Below are positions 1 through 9,057 of a stretch of DNA of 64,000 nucleotides, piece after piece. The stretch is from Amycolatopsis sp. NBC_01488. Lineage in GTDB: Bacteria; Actinomycetota; Actinomycetes; Mycobacteriales; Pseudonocardiaceae. The notes below the pieces were generated by a model. That model was not told the DNA's origin, ran no database searches, and saw nothing but the letters and a program-made list of their open reading frames with translations. The stretch spans positions 997,001 through 1,061,000 of the forward strand of contig NZ_CP109434.1 in the NCBI RefSeq assembly GCF_036227105.1, in the 5' to 3' direction. A program made the translations under genes and the position numbers. The first letter of the stretch is position 1. The number at the start of each line of letters is the position of its first letter.

Positions 1-2985
1 CTCAAGCTGCGCTTCACCTTCTTCAACCTGCGACGCTCGACCGCCGCGGGCCCTCCGAAGCTGGTGCCGATCGACGCGAACGCGCAGTCGGTGATCGTCG
101 TCCAGCTCGCCAGCCAGCACCTGATGGAGGAGCCGACCTACGTCTCCGACCCCGGCGGGAACCCGCCGGCGAACCTGCCCGCGCCCGGCGACATCGCCAC
201 GCGGGCGGTCGGTCCGAGCCGGATCGCGTTCCTCGTGCCGTCGACGGTGAAAGAGCTGCCGTACTCCGAAGAAGGCCTGCTCGCGTGGCCGGACTGGGTC
301 ATGCGGGTGGTGCCGAAGACCGCCCCGGCCGTGCCGGGTCAGCTGGTCACCGACCTGCTCCTGGTCGACTGGCTGCACCTGACGCCCGAGCAGTACGCGT
401 CGTGGGCGCACGTGACGCACCCGGTGACCTCGGCCGGGCGCACCGAGCTGTGGCACACCCGCCTCGCCCCGCGGGACACGTTCGGCCGCCCCGACCCGCA
501 GCTCGGCCCGGCCGAGATCCGCGCGACGGCCACCGACACTCCGGACGACCTGCGGTTCGACGACCTGTTCGGCTATCCCCAGGATCCCGGGACGCCGGCA
601 CGGATCGTCACGCAGTCGAACTCGATCGCCCCGGTGCGCGGTGATCTCGTGCTGCTCTCGGCACTGGGCGCCACGCTCGAGCTCGCGGGCGAGTGGCCGG
701 AGCCCGCCACCCTCGCCCGGTGGCAGCACCGCTCGGCACTCGGGCGCGACAACTACGTCCGCATCGAGCAGCGCGGGTTCCTCTTCCCGTACGGCCACCG
801 GGCCACGTCGGTCGTGGAAACCGAACGCACCTTCGCCGGCGGTGCGGCCCGGTTGCTCCAGCGCGCCTACATCCGGCTCGAAGAGCCGGTGAAGACCTTC
901 ACCGACAACGGGCTTCCGTTCCGCTCGGTCGAGATCGCGATGACCACCACGCCGAACCTGGCCGCGCATCCGGAGGAGATCTCGGGCACCGCCGCCTACT
1001 GGGTGCAGTACCAGCCGGGCGCGGACCCCGTCGACGTCCCGTTCCCGATCGTCGCCACCGACTGGGCGGGCAACCGCATCGAAACCGTCGCCCACCTGGC
1101 GTTCGTCGACCAGGACCACGCCACGGACCAGACGGTGCTGAACGCGCTGCAGGCCCAGGCCGACCCGAACGACTTCGACCACGTCAACCCGCGACGCACC
1201 CACGAACTGGGCGGGCAGAAGGTCGCCTTCGCCCCGCCCTCCGGTTCGAACGGCCTGGCCGCCGCCGCGGACGACGGTGCCCCGCGCAACACCGCGTTCC
1301 CCACGGTCCGGATGCACCTCAACGTCAAGCTGCGGGTGCAGGCCGGAGAGGCCGGGTTCGCGCCGCAGATGCTCGCCGCGGAGATCCGGATGCCCGCCGT
1401 CGAGGCGCTCGCGGGCGGTCAGGAACTCGCCACCGCCATCGGGTACGACCCCGGCTACGTCCACGGCTCCTTCGAGAACGTCAAGGGCGAGCTGTTCGCG
1501 CGAGTCAGCCCGACGGTCGCGGACGTGGGCAAGCTGGTGCAGGCGATCACCGCGAACAACCCGATCCCCGACGTCGGCGCGGTGACGGCGAAGTTCGGCC
1601 GGACCGTCGCCCAGCTCGGCGGGGTCGCGGCGCCCGACCTCGACATCCGCGGCCTGTCCCGCTCGCTCGGGCCGCTCTCCGGGCCCGCCGACACCATCAG
1701 CCAGATCGCGAAGGACGGCGACTTCGACCCCCGGAAGTTCTTCCCCGACACCGCGAAGCTGCTCGGCGGGCTCAGCCTGGCCGATCTCCTGGGCGTCGAC
1801 CCGAAGCTGCCGGTCGGGAACGCGCCGAAGATCGTCACCACGCCCGAGTACGGCAACGGCCGGGACCTGCCGCCGACTGCCGTCACGACCGTCCTGGACT
1901 GGCGGCCGAAGCTGCCGGACGAGCTCACCGCCGGGGTGTTCCTCCCGAAGCTGCCGGACCGTCCCCACGCGACGCTCACGCTGCACGGCGAGAACCGCAC
2001 GGTGTTCGGCACGAACGGCGTCACGACGACGTCGACGATCACGGGCGACCTGCGCGACTTCGCGATCGAGCTGGTGAAGGGCAACGACGAAGCGCTGTCG
2101 TTCATCAAGCTCACCTTCCGCCGGTTCGCCTTCGAGCAGCACGACAGCGCCAAGCCGGTGATCCACGTCGAGCTGGACCGGATCGACTTCGAAGGCCCGC
2201 TGAAGTTCGTCAACACGCTGCAGCAGTTCCTCGTCAGCACCGGCAAGGGCCTCGGCATCGACGTCCAGCCCACGGGCATCACCGCGGGCTACACCCTGGC
2301 CATCCCGGACGTCGGCATCGGCGTGTTCGCGCTGCAGCACCTGGCGTTCAGCGCCGCGCTGTCGATCCCGTTCGACGGCGGCCCGGCGCGGGCGCGGTTC
2401 GCGTTCTGCAGCCGGGAGCACCCGTTCACGCTCACCGTCTCGCTGTTCGGCGGCGGCGGGTTCTTCGCGCTGGCGCTGGGCACCGACGGCTTCGAGCTGG
2501 TCGAGGCGTCGATCGAGTTCGGCGGCGCGGTGGCGTTCAACCTCGGCGTCGCCAGCGGGTCGGTCTCGGTGATGGCCGGGATCTACTTCAAGCTCGAGCG
2601 CAAGCCGGAGGTCCCGGCGAGCGGCAGCACCCCCGCGGTTCCCGAGCACGACGCGGTCACGCTCACCGGGTACGTCCGCGCCAACGGCTCCCTCAACGTC
2701 CTCGGCCTGATCACCATCTCGGCCGAGTTCTACCTGGCGCTGAGCTACACGAACGACGGCGGGCAGAACGTCGTCGAGGGCGAGGCGTCGCTGACCGTCG
2801 AGATCGACATCCTGTTCTTCTCGAAGTCGGTCACGCTCACCGTGCACAAGTCCTTCGCCGGTCCCGGTTCTTCGTCGCCGGCCGCGCGAAGCGCCGCCGC
2901 GCTGCCGGCCGGCGGTTCGCCGTCCTTCGGCGACCAAATGAGCCAGGACGACTGGAACACCTACTGCGACGCGTTCGCGGCCTGA
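1..2985 (+). CDS. Giant beta-rich protein of unknown function (5' end outside window)
   Basis: The frame is open from base 1, so the true start lies upstream; 994 residues are visible. I do not recognise the family. The first part is hydrophilic and has no signal peptide in view. From about residue 780 to 940 there are alternating hydrophobic, Gly-rich stretches (for example SLFGGGGFFALALG and GLITISAEFYLALSY) that look like consecutive antiparallel beta strands rather than membrane helices. The last 40 residues are Ala/Ser/Gly-rich. The stop is 11 nt before the next giant gene, so the two are probably cotranscribed and may form a pair. Possible roles include a structural or particle-associated protein, but nothing seen proves this. 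Confidence 0.8.
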   Translation, partial: LKLRFTFFNLRRSTAAGPPKLVPIDANAQSVIVVQLASQHLMEEPTYVSDPGGNPPANLPAPGDIATRAVGPSRIAFLVPSTVKELPYSEEGLLAWPDWVMRVVPKTAPAVPGQLVTDLLLVDWLHLTPEQYASWAHVTHPVTSAGRTELWHTRLAPRDTFGRPDPQLGPAEIRATATDTPDDLRFDDLFGYPQDPGTPARIVTQSNSIAPVRGDLVLLSALGATLELAGEWPEPATLARWQHRSALGRDNYVRIEQRGFLFPYGHRATSVVETERTFAGGAARLLQRAYIRLEEPVKTFTDNGLPFRSVEIAMTTTPNLAAHPEEISGTAAYWVQYQPGADPVDVPFPIVATDWAGNRIETVAHLAFVDQDHATDQTVLNALQAQADPNDFDHVNPRRTHELGGQKVAFAPPSGSNGLAAAADDGAPRNTAFPTVRMHLNVKLRVQAGEAGFAPQMLAAEIRMPAVEALAGGQELATAIGYDPGYVHGSFENVKGELFARVSPTVADVGKLVQAITANNPIPDVGAVTAKFGRTVAQLGGVAAPDLDIRGLSRSLGPLSGPADTISQIAKDGDFDPRKFFPDTAKLLGGLSLADLLGVDPKLPVGNAPKIVTTPEYGNGRDLPPTAVTTVLDWRPKLPDELTAGVFLPKLPDRPHATLTLHGENRTVFGTNGVTTTSTITGDLRDFAIELVKGNDEALSFIKLTFRRFAFEQHDSAKPVIHVELDRIDFEGPLKFVNTLQQFLVSTGKGLGIDVQPTGITAGYTLAIPDVGIGVFALQHLAFSAALSIPFDGGPARARFAFCSREHPFTLTVSLFGGGGFFALALGTDGFELVEASIEFGGAVAFNLGVASGSVSVMAGIYFKLERKPEVPASGSTPAVPEHDAVTLTGYVRANGSLNVLGLITISAEFYLALSYTNDGGQNVVEGEASLTVEIDILFFSKSVTLTVHKSFAGPGSSSPAARSAAALPAGGSPSFGDQMSQDDWNTYCDAFAA

Positions 2986-2996
2986 GAAGACGAGCG

Positions 2997-5900
2997 ATGG
3001 CCACCCAGACGATCCTGAGCACCGCGCTGCCGGCCGGCGTGCGGACCGAGCAGGGCAGGACTTTCCTTCACCTGTCGGCATTCCTGTCCCCGCGGCTGAC
3101 CGGCGCGGACACGCTGTCCGCGTTCCCGGCCTGGCTCGACTGGCCCGCCGCGCCGGTCGAGTTCGACGTCTCGCTCGGCGGCACGGTCACCCGCGCCGAG
3201 AAGCTGCCGCAGGACCTGCGCTCGGACCTGTGGAAGAAGCTGTTCGCCGGTGCCGCCCCGCTGGGCGCGGCGACCGCGCCGCCGCTGCCGCCGCAGAAGA
3301 CGTTCGTGCGGTCATACCCCGTGCGGAACGTGCGGAACTTCGTCCGCGACCAGTACGCGCTGATGGCGGCGAACAACCCGACCACGCACCCGACGATCAC
3401 CGACTACCTCGGCGCCCCGCAGGAAGGCCTGCGGGCGAGCGGAAACCGGTGCGGTCCCCGGAGCCGGTACCGGCTGCACGACACGTGGATCTCGCCGGAG
3501 ACGAAGGCGGCCGTCACGGACAACCTGGCGCTGTACTTCTTCTACGCCAAGTTCCTCGACCGAGCGGACCCCGCGCTGGAGCAGATCCGGACCGAGCACG
3601 GCCTCAGCGACCAGCAGCTCGACTTCCTGCTCTCCGAGCACTTCCACGGCCGCCCCGCCGCCGCCCGCCCGCACGTGGTGAACTTCGCCGGTGGCGCGAG
3701 TGCCTTCCGGGCCGCCGTCGCGGCGGAGCCGCCGAACTTCCACTCGGTGGTCGGCGCGCTCGGCCAGTACCCCGCGCTCCTGCGGAAGTTCGGCCTGGTC
3801 CGCGATCTCCGCATCCCCCTGCCGAATCCGCTGCCCACCGGGGCGACCTGGGTGACGGTCACGCCGGTCCTGGCCGGGCTGGCGGTCACCGCCCAGCGGA
3901 CCGACTGCACGGTCACGGCGACGACGTTCACCGCGAACGCCCGCACGCCCCTGCTCGCCGGCGGCCTGCTGCAGCTGGGCGGCCCGGACTTCGACGTCAC
4001 CGAGGTCGATCCCGATTCGGCCGCGGTGAAGCTGCTCGGCTTCGGCGAGAGCGTCGCGCGGCTCGACCCGTTCGGCGGGATCGGCCGGCCCGCGTCCGAC
4101 GCGCCGGACACCGCCCCGCCGCCCGCGTTGCAGAGCAACGGGTTCTCGATCACCGAAACCGGGCGGGCCAAGCGGATCTGGGGCGCGGTGGACCAGGCCG
4201 ACAAGCTGGCGCGGGGTGCGTCCGCGAGCGCCGAGGACCTGACCCGCGGGCTGCGGTTCGACGTCTGGGACGACGTCTCGAAGAGCTGGCACAGCCTCTG
4301 CCGCCGGCAGGGCACCTACACCGTCGCCGGCACCTCGGTCACGGCCGCCGACGAAGGCGTCGTCACGACCGCGCACACGACCCAGCCGGACGACCCGACG
4401 CAGACGGTCTTCCTGCACGAGTCGCTGGCCCGGTGGAGCGGCTACAGCCTGGTCGCGCCGCGCCCGGGCAAGGCCGTCGCCGACGACGGCGCGCTCGTCG
4501 CGGGCGACGGCACCGAGCCGGACCCGGCGTTCCCGCTCGGCGTCAAGGTCAAGGCCGAGCCGGGCAGCCTGCCGCGGCTGCGGTTCGGCCGCACGTACCG
4601 GTTTCGCGCGCGCACCGCCGACCTCGCCGGCAACGGCCCGGCCCTGAACGACGTCACCGGCGACGCCGGGGCGACGGCGCCGGTCAGGTACACGCGGTTC
4701 GAGCCGGTCGTGTCGCCGCACGTGCTGTTCCGCAAGCCGCGCACCGAAGGCGAGTCGGCGGAACGGCTGGTGATCCGCAGCAACTTCGACACCGCCGCGA
4801 CCGCCGACTGCCAGCGCCACCTCGCACCCGTCCGGATCGCCGAGCTGCTGGCCGAGCAGCACGGCCTGTTCGACCTGCCGGCGACCCTCCTGACCCCGCC
4901 GGTCATGAACAAGCTCGCCTACGGCCGGATCAAGCAGAAGGACACCGGCTCGTTCGACCAGGGCGGCACGCCCGACAGCGGCGGCTACGGCATCCCGTAC
5001 TACGACACCGACCAGCTGACGCTGCCCTACCTGCCGGACGTCCTCAGCCGCGGCGCCGCGTTCGCCGGCCTGCCCGGCACTGCCGACGGCGACGTCGTCA
5101 CCGGCGACTTCGACCCGGTGCCGCTGCTCGGGAACTGGCCGGACTACCGGCCGTTCCGGCTGCGGATGGTCGAGGGCACCGGCAAGCCGAAGTTCGACCC
5201 GCTGTTCCGGGTTCTCACCGTGCAGGTGCCGAAGGGCCGGACGTTCGACGTGCACTACAGCAGCGTCCTCGCCGACGCCGACGTCGACCTGCTCGGGCCG
5301 TGGAAGTGGCTCACCGACGCGGTCGCGGCGGGCACGGTGACGTTGCCGTCCGGCACGACGCTCGCTTCGCTGCGGGCGCTGGCCCGGCAGGGCCGGCTGT
5401 GGCAGCTGACGCCGTTCCGCACGCTGACGCTGGTGCACGCGATCAAGCAGCCGCTGACCCCGCCCGCGCTGGTCAAGCCGGTCGCCGTGCGCCGGCCCGG
5501 CGAGACGTTCGCCCGGATCGTCGACCGGCTGGGCTTCGATCGGCCCAGCACGAGCCGCGTCGACGTCCAGGCGGCGTGGACCGAACAGGTCGACGACGTG
5601 ACCGTGCCGGCCCCGGCTCCGAGGGCGGGCGCCGCGGCGGCGTTCGGCGTGGTGGCGCGGCCGGACGACCCGGCGGGCCAGGTGCTCCCGGTCGACGAGC
5701 GGCACGAGTTCCACGACACCAAGTTCCGCCGCGTCACCTACACGCCGATCGGCACTTCGCGGTTCGCGGAGTACTTCCTGCAGCGCGCGACCGTGCAGCC
5801 GGGTACGTCGGCGGTCGTGGTGGACAAGGGCGGGATCGTGCCCGCGTCGGACGTCGTCCGCGCGGGTTCGACGACCTTCGTCCGCGGCACCGACTACGAC

Positions 5901-6866
5901 GTCGACTACGTCCACGGCACGGTCACCTGGCTGGCTTCGCCGGTGCCCGCGTCGGTCGAGGTCGCGTACGTGCCGCCGCCGATCACCCGGGCGGGCGCGG
6001 CGCTGACGATCGACGTCCCGAGCACCGCGCGGCCCGCCGCGCCGGACATCGCCTACGTCGTCCCGACGTTCGGCTGGACCACGGAGACGACGGCGTCGCA
6101 GACCACGAGCACCCGGCGCGGCAACGGCTTGCGCGTGTTCCTCGACCGGCCGTGGTACTCCTCCGGCGACGGCGAACAGCTCGGCGTGCTGCTGGCGGAC
6201 GGGCCGTCGGTGCCCGCGGACCTGACCCGCCTCGTGACGGACTGGGCGCAGGACCCGGCGTGGCGGTCGGCCGCGTTCACCCGGCCGCCGCAGGTCGGCG
6301 ACTTCCCGCTGGCCGTGCACCCGCGGTCCGGGCTGACGCTGGTCGAAGGCACCGCGTCGCCGGTCGCCGTCGCGCCGCACGACGTCGGCTACGACGCCGA
6401 ACGCAAGCTGTGGTTCTGCGACATCACCTTCGCGGCTCCGCAGCCTTCGCCGTACACGCCGTTCGTGCGGCTGGCTCTGGCCCGCTACCAGCCGGTGTCG
6501 GTGCCCGACGTCGAGCTGTCCGCGGTGGTGCAGGCCCAGTTCGCGCAGCTGTCGCCGGACCGGGTCGCGACGGCGGTGTTCGCGACGCCGACGTCGGTCC
6601 GGCTGACGGTGACCGGGCCGATGCCGGCGCCCGCCACCGGGCTGAGCGCGCAACTGCAGGTCGCCGACCCGGCGCTGAGCGGGAACGTCGCCTGGCAGGA
6701 CACCGGGACGGCCGTCGCACTGACGGCGTCCGCCACCGGCTGGACCGGCACTGTGCCGCTGCCCGCGGCGCGCGGGACCCGCCCGTTCCGCCTGGTGCTG
6801 ACCGAGTCCGAAAAGCCGAACCAGGGCGGCGAACGGCTCGTCTACGCCGACGCCCTCACCTTCTGA
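2997..6866 (+). CDS. Giant protein of unknown function (1289 aa)
   Basis: ATG start 11 nt after the previous gene. There is no signal peptide, no recognisable catalytic motif and no transmembrane helix. Around residues 520-545 the stretch RLRFGRTYRFRARTADLAGN resembles a fibronectin-like beta-sandwich edge, and the C-terminal 130 residues read like another beta domain. A segment near residue 480 (ARWSGYSLVAPRPG) looks like a conserved core motif. The length, absence of repeats and pairing with an equally large upstream partner suggest a subunit of a large assembly. Function is unknown. The reading frame has the normal GC-rich codon bias throughout and no break. Confidence 0.82.
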   Translation: MATQTILSTALPAGVRTEQGRTFLHLSAFLSPRLTGADTLSAFPAWLDWPAAPVEFDVSLGGTVTRAEKLPQDLRSDLWKKLFAGAAPLGAATAPPLPPQKTFVRSYPVRNVRNFVRDQYALMAANNPTTHPTITDYLGAPQEGLRASGNRCGPRSRYRLHDTWISPETKAAVTDNLALYFFYAKFLDRADPALEQIRTEHGLSDQQLDFLLSEHFHGRPAAARPHVVNFAGGASAFRAAVAAEPPNFHSVVGALGQYPALLRKFGLVRDLRIPLPNPLPTGATWVTVTPVLAGLAVTAQRTDCTVTATTFTANARTPLLAGGLLQLGGPDFDVTEVDPDSAAVKLLGFGESVARLDPFGGIGRPASDAPDTAPPPALQSNGFSITETGRAKRIWGAVDQADKLARGASASAEDLTRGLRFDVWDDVSKSWHSLCRRQGTYTVAGTSVTAADEGVVTTAHTTQPDDPTQTVFLHESLARWSGYSLVAPRPGKAVADDGALVAGDGTEPDPAFPLGVKVKAEPGSLPRLRFGRTYRFRARTADLAGNGPALNDVTGDAGATAPVRYTRFEPVVSPHVLFRKPRTEGESAERLVIRSNFDTAATADCQRHLAPVRIAELLAEQHGLFDLPATLLTPPVMNKLAYGRIKQKDTGSFDQGGTPDSGGYGIPYYDTDQLTLPYLPDVLSRGAAFAGLPGTADGDVVTGDFDPVPLLGNWPDYRPFRLRMVEGTGKPKFDPLFRVLTVQVPKGRTFDVHYSSVLADADVDLLGPWKWLTDAVAAGTVTLPSGTTLASLRALARQGRLWQLTPFRTLTLVHAIKQPLTPPALVKPVAVRRPGETFARIVDRLGFDRPSTSRVDVQAAWTEQVDDVTVPAPAPRAGAAAAFGVVARPDDPAGQVLPVDERHEFHDTKFRRVTYTPIGTSRFAEYFLQRATVQPGTSAVVVDKGGIVPASDVVRAGSTTFVRGTDYDVDYVHGTVTWLASPVPASVEVAYVPPPITRAGAALTIDVPSTARPAAPDIAYVVPTFGWTTETTASQTTSTRRGNGLRVFLDRPWYSSGDGEQLGVLLADGPSVPADLTRLVTDWAQDPAWRSAAFTRPPQVGDFPLAVHPRSGLTLVEGTASPVAVAPHDVGYDAERKLWFCDITFAAPQPSPYTPFVRLALARYQPVSVPDVELSAVVQAQFAQLSPDRVATAVFATPTSVRLTVTGPMPAPATGLSAQLQVADPALSGNVAWQDTGTAVALTASATGWTGTVPLPAARGTRPFRLVLTESEKPNQGGERLVYADALTF

Positions 6867-6887
6867 CTGTCCATTGTGGAGGATCTG

Positions 6888-8108
6888 ATGCACCGAACCG
6901 GACTGGTGTGCGCGGCCGCGGCGCTGCTGCTGGCCGGCGCCACCCCGGCGCTCGCCGCGCCCGAGTCACCCGCTCAGTGGAAGGCCCGGCCCCACCGCGC
7001 GCTCGCCGCCACGCCCACGGCCGGGAACGGCGTCTTCCGCGTGTCCCTGCAGCAGGCGCAGGGGCTCGGCGTCGGCTCGTTCACCGTGCAGACCGGGCCG
7101 GACCACCCGGCGGGTGCAGGCCGGGACGTGCTGTTCGGCGGCGGCGTACCGGGGACGTCGTTCCTGACGGTGCGTGACCTGACCGCCAAGGTCGACTACG
7201 TGCAGGGGCAGTACCTGACGACGGCGACGGAGGTCGCGCTCGACTCGCTGGACCCGACGACCACGGCGGTCGGCACGACCGGGTTCCACACGAGCTGGGT
7301 GACGTTCCTCGACTCGGGCTCGCTGGAGATCGACCAGTACGTCGCCGTGCACGGCGGCACGGTCGCGGACTCCAGCGTCGAGGTCACGACGACAGTCACC
7401 GGCACGAGCGCCGACACCTTCGCGGTCCAGTACCTCTGGGACACCGCGGCCGGCACCGACGACGGCCCGGTGCTGCAGACCGGGGCGTACAGCCCGTTCG
7501 GGGCCACCACCACGCGCGAGACCACCCTGTCCGGTGTGGACAGTGTGGCGCTCGTCGACAACGACGGCGGCCCGAGCCTGTCCTTCGGCCTGACCGGCAC
7601 CGGCCCGGCCCGGATCACGCCGCCGCCGACACCCCCGCAGTCGATCCAGTTCGTCTGCTGGCCGCGCGCGGTCGGGGCGGCGCCGGGGCGCTACCAGACG
7701 GATCCCACCATCGACGTCGCCACCACCGGGACCGGCTGCCCGGCGCCGTCGGGGCCGGATTCGGCGGTGCAGTACCTGTTCGCGCCCTCGACGATCGGGC
7801 CGAGCGGGGTGCGCGCGTCGGCGTCGCTGTTCTCGACCACGCCGGACCCGACGTCGCTCAGCGTCGCGCCGGCGCGGCTGGGCTCGCCCGCGCTGAGCGC
7901 GACCCTGACGGACACGCAGTTCGGCCGTCCGGTGCCCGGACGGCCGGTGACGTTCACCGCGGGCACCCGCACCCTGTGCTCCGGCGTGACGAACGCGACC
8001 GGCGTCGCGTCGTGCGGCGGGCTGTCCGAAGGCCTGGCCGCGCTGCTCGGCTACTCGGCGGCCTACGCCGGCGACGGGATCTGGGCGGGGTCGGCCGGAA
8101 AACGCTGA
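6888..8108 (+). CDS. Secreted protein with C-terminal Ig-like domain
   Basis: The ATG at 6888 is preceded by GGAGG at 6878-6882, so it is preferred over the GTG at 6876. Residues 1-24 form a Sec signal peptide (MHRTGLVCAAAALLLAGATP, then ALAA before the likely cleavage). The mature part of about 380 residues is rich in Thr/Gly/Asp and looks all-beta. The C-terminal 75 residues match the bacterial Ig-like pattern seen in many actinobacterial surface proteins (ATLTDTQFGRPVPGRPVTF, then TLCSGVTNATGVASC with two cysteines). It starts 21 nt after the giant gene and is probably the last gene of that operon, giving an otherwise cytoplasmic-looking pair an exported partner. Role unknown. Confidence 0.8.
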   Translation: MHRTGLVCAAAALLLAGATPALAAPESPAQWKARPHRALAATPTAGNGVFRVSLQQAQGLGVGSFTVQTGPDHPAGAGRDVLFGGGVPGTSFLTVRDLTAKVDYVQGQYLTTATEVALDSLDPTTTAVGTTGFHTSWVTFLDSGSLEIDQYVAVHGGTVADSSVEVTTTVTGTSADTFAVQYLWDTAAGTDDGPVLQTGAYSPFGATTTRETTLSGVDSVALVDNDGGPSLSFGLTGTGPARITPPPTPPQSIQFVCWPRAVGAAPGRYQTDPTIDVATTGTGCPAPSGPDSAVQYLFAPSTIGPSGVRASASLFSTTPDPTSLSVAPARLGSPALSATLTDTQFGRPVPGRPVTFTAGTRTLCSGVTNATGVASCGGLSEGLAALLGYSAAYAGDGIWAGSAGKR

Positions 8109-8124
8109 TGGCAGAATCGCCGTC

Positions 8125-9015
8125 GTGCAAACGGAAGAGGCTCTGGCGGCGGCGGGCATCGACCCGGCCACGGTGGTGTCCGCCGCGGAGATCGGCGGGG
8201 GCACGTACAACACGGCGATCCGGCTGACGCTGGCGGACGGGCGGCGGCTGGTGCTCAAGCTCGCACCGGCCGCGCCCGGGCTGACCTACGAGCACGACCT
8301 CCTGGCCACGGAAGCCGAGTACTACCAGCGGGTTTCCGGCCCGCTGCCGTCCGTCGTGGCCGCCGGGCCGGGGTTCCTGCTGATGACGGAGCTGCCGGGC
8401 GTCCCGTGGGCCCAGGTGCGCGGGACCGATCCGGGACTTCGCGCCGAGCTGGGCGCGGTCGTCGCCGGGCTGCACACCGTGACCGGCGACGGGTTCGGCT
8501 ACCCGCAGGACCCTCTGCGGCCGACGTGGCCGGCGGCGTTCACGGCGATGACCGACGCGATCCTCGCGGACGCCGTCCGGTACGGGGTGCGCCTCCCCCG
8601 CCCGGCGGCGGAGATCTCGCACCTGGTGCACCGCCACGAGCCGCTGCTGGAGCCGGTCACCACGCCGGTCCTGGTGCACTTCGACCTGTGGGACGGCAAC
8701 ATCCTCCTCGACGGCGGCCGGGTGTCCGGGATCGTCGACGCGGAGCGCGCGTTCTGGGGCGACCCGGTGGCGGAGTTCGTGTCGCTGACGCTGTTCCGGG
8801 AGCTGGACACCCCGCTCGCGGAGGGTTACCGCACGGCGGGCGGCCCGGCACCGTTCGACCTGCCCGCCCGCCGGCGGCTGGCGTTGTACCGGGTCTACCT
8901 CGACCTGATCATGCTGGTGGAGATGACCCCGCGAAAGGACGACGACGCCGAGCGGGCCCACTTCGTCACCGCGCACCTGACAGCGGAGCTCGACGCGGCG
9001 CAACGCGCGCTGTGA
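8125..9015 (+). CDS. Aminoglycoside-phosphotransferase-family kinase
   Basis: A 296-residue protein of the APH/choline kinase-like fold. The catalytic loop is visible as LVHFDLWDGNILL at about residues 184-196, where HxDxxxxN gives the catalytic Asp and metal-binding Asn. The metal-binding Asp follows in GIVDAERAFWGDP. The N-terminal lobe has a Gly-rich loop (EIGGGTYNTA) and a Lys in LVLKLAP that would contact ATP. Members phosphorylate small hydroxylated molecules; some give antibiotic resistance, most are of unknown substrate. The GTG start has no Shine-Dalgarno but a CAGAAT hexamer 7 nt upstream, as in leaderless transcripts. Convergent with the P450 gene. Confidence 0.8.
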   Translation: MQTEEALAAAGIDPATVVSAAEIGGGTYNTAIRLTLADGRRLVLKLAPAAPGLTYEHDLLATEAEYYQRVSGPLPSVVAAGPGFLLMTELPGVPWAQVRGTDPGLRAELGAVVAGLHTVTGDGFGYPQDPLRPTWPAAFTAMTDAILADAVRYGVRLPRPAAEISHLVHRHEPLLEPVTTPVLVHFDLWDGNILLDGGRVSGIVDAERAFWGDPVAEFVSLTLFRELDTPLAEGYRTAGGPAPFDLPARRRLALYRVYLDLIMLVEMTPRKDDDAERAHFVTAHLTAELDAAQRAL

Positions 9016-9057
9016 TCACGGCGCGAACGCCACCGCCGTCCACGTCTTCACCGGTCT

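Noticed and set aside
693..2996. Upstream extension of the second giant gene's frame through the first giant gene
   Set aside because: The frame stays open only because GC-rich coding DNA rarely has stops in that register. Its product is an Arg/Pro/Ala-rich low-complexity translation, and a proper ATG start exists at 2997.
3312..6893. 1193-codon open frame antisense to the second giant gene
   Set aside because: Arg/Gly/Val-rich translation with no domain, mirror of a high-GC3 gene on the other strand; a common artefact in actinomycetes.
8125..9015. Phosphotransferase as an antibiotic resistance gene
   Set aside because: Only general APH-fold motifs are seen. Most members of this fold are not resistance enzymes, and no antibiotic cluster surrounds it.
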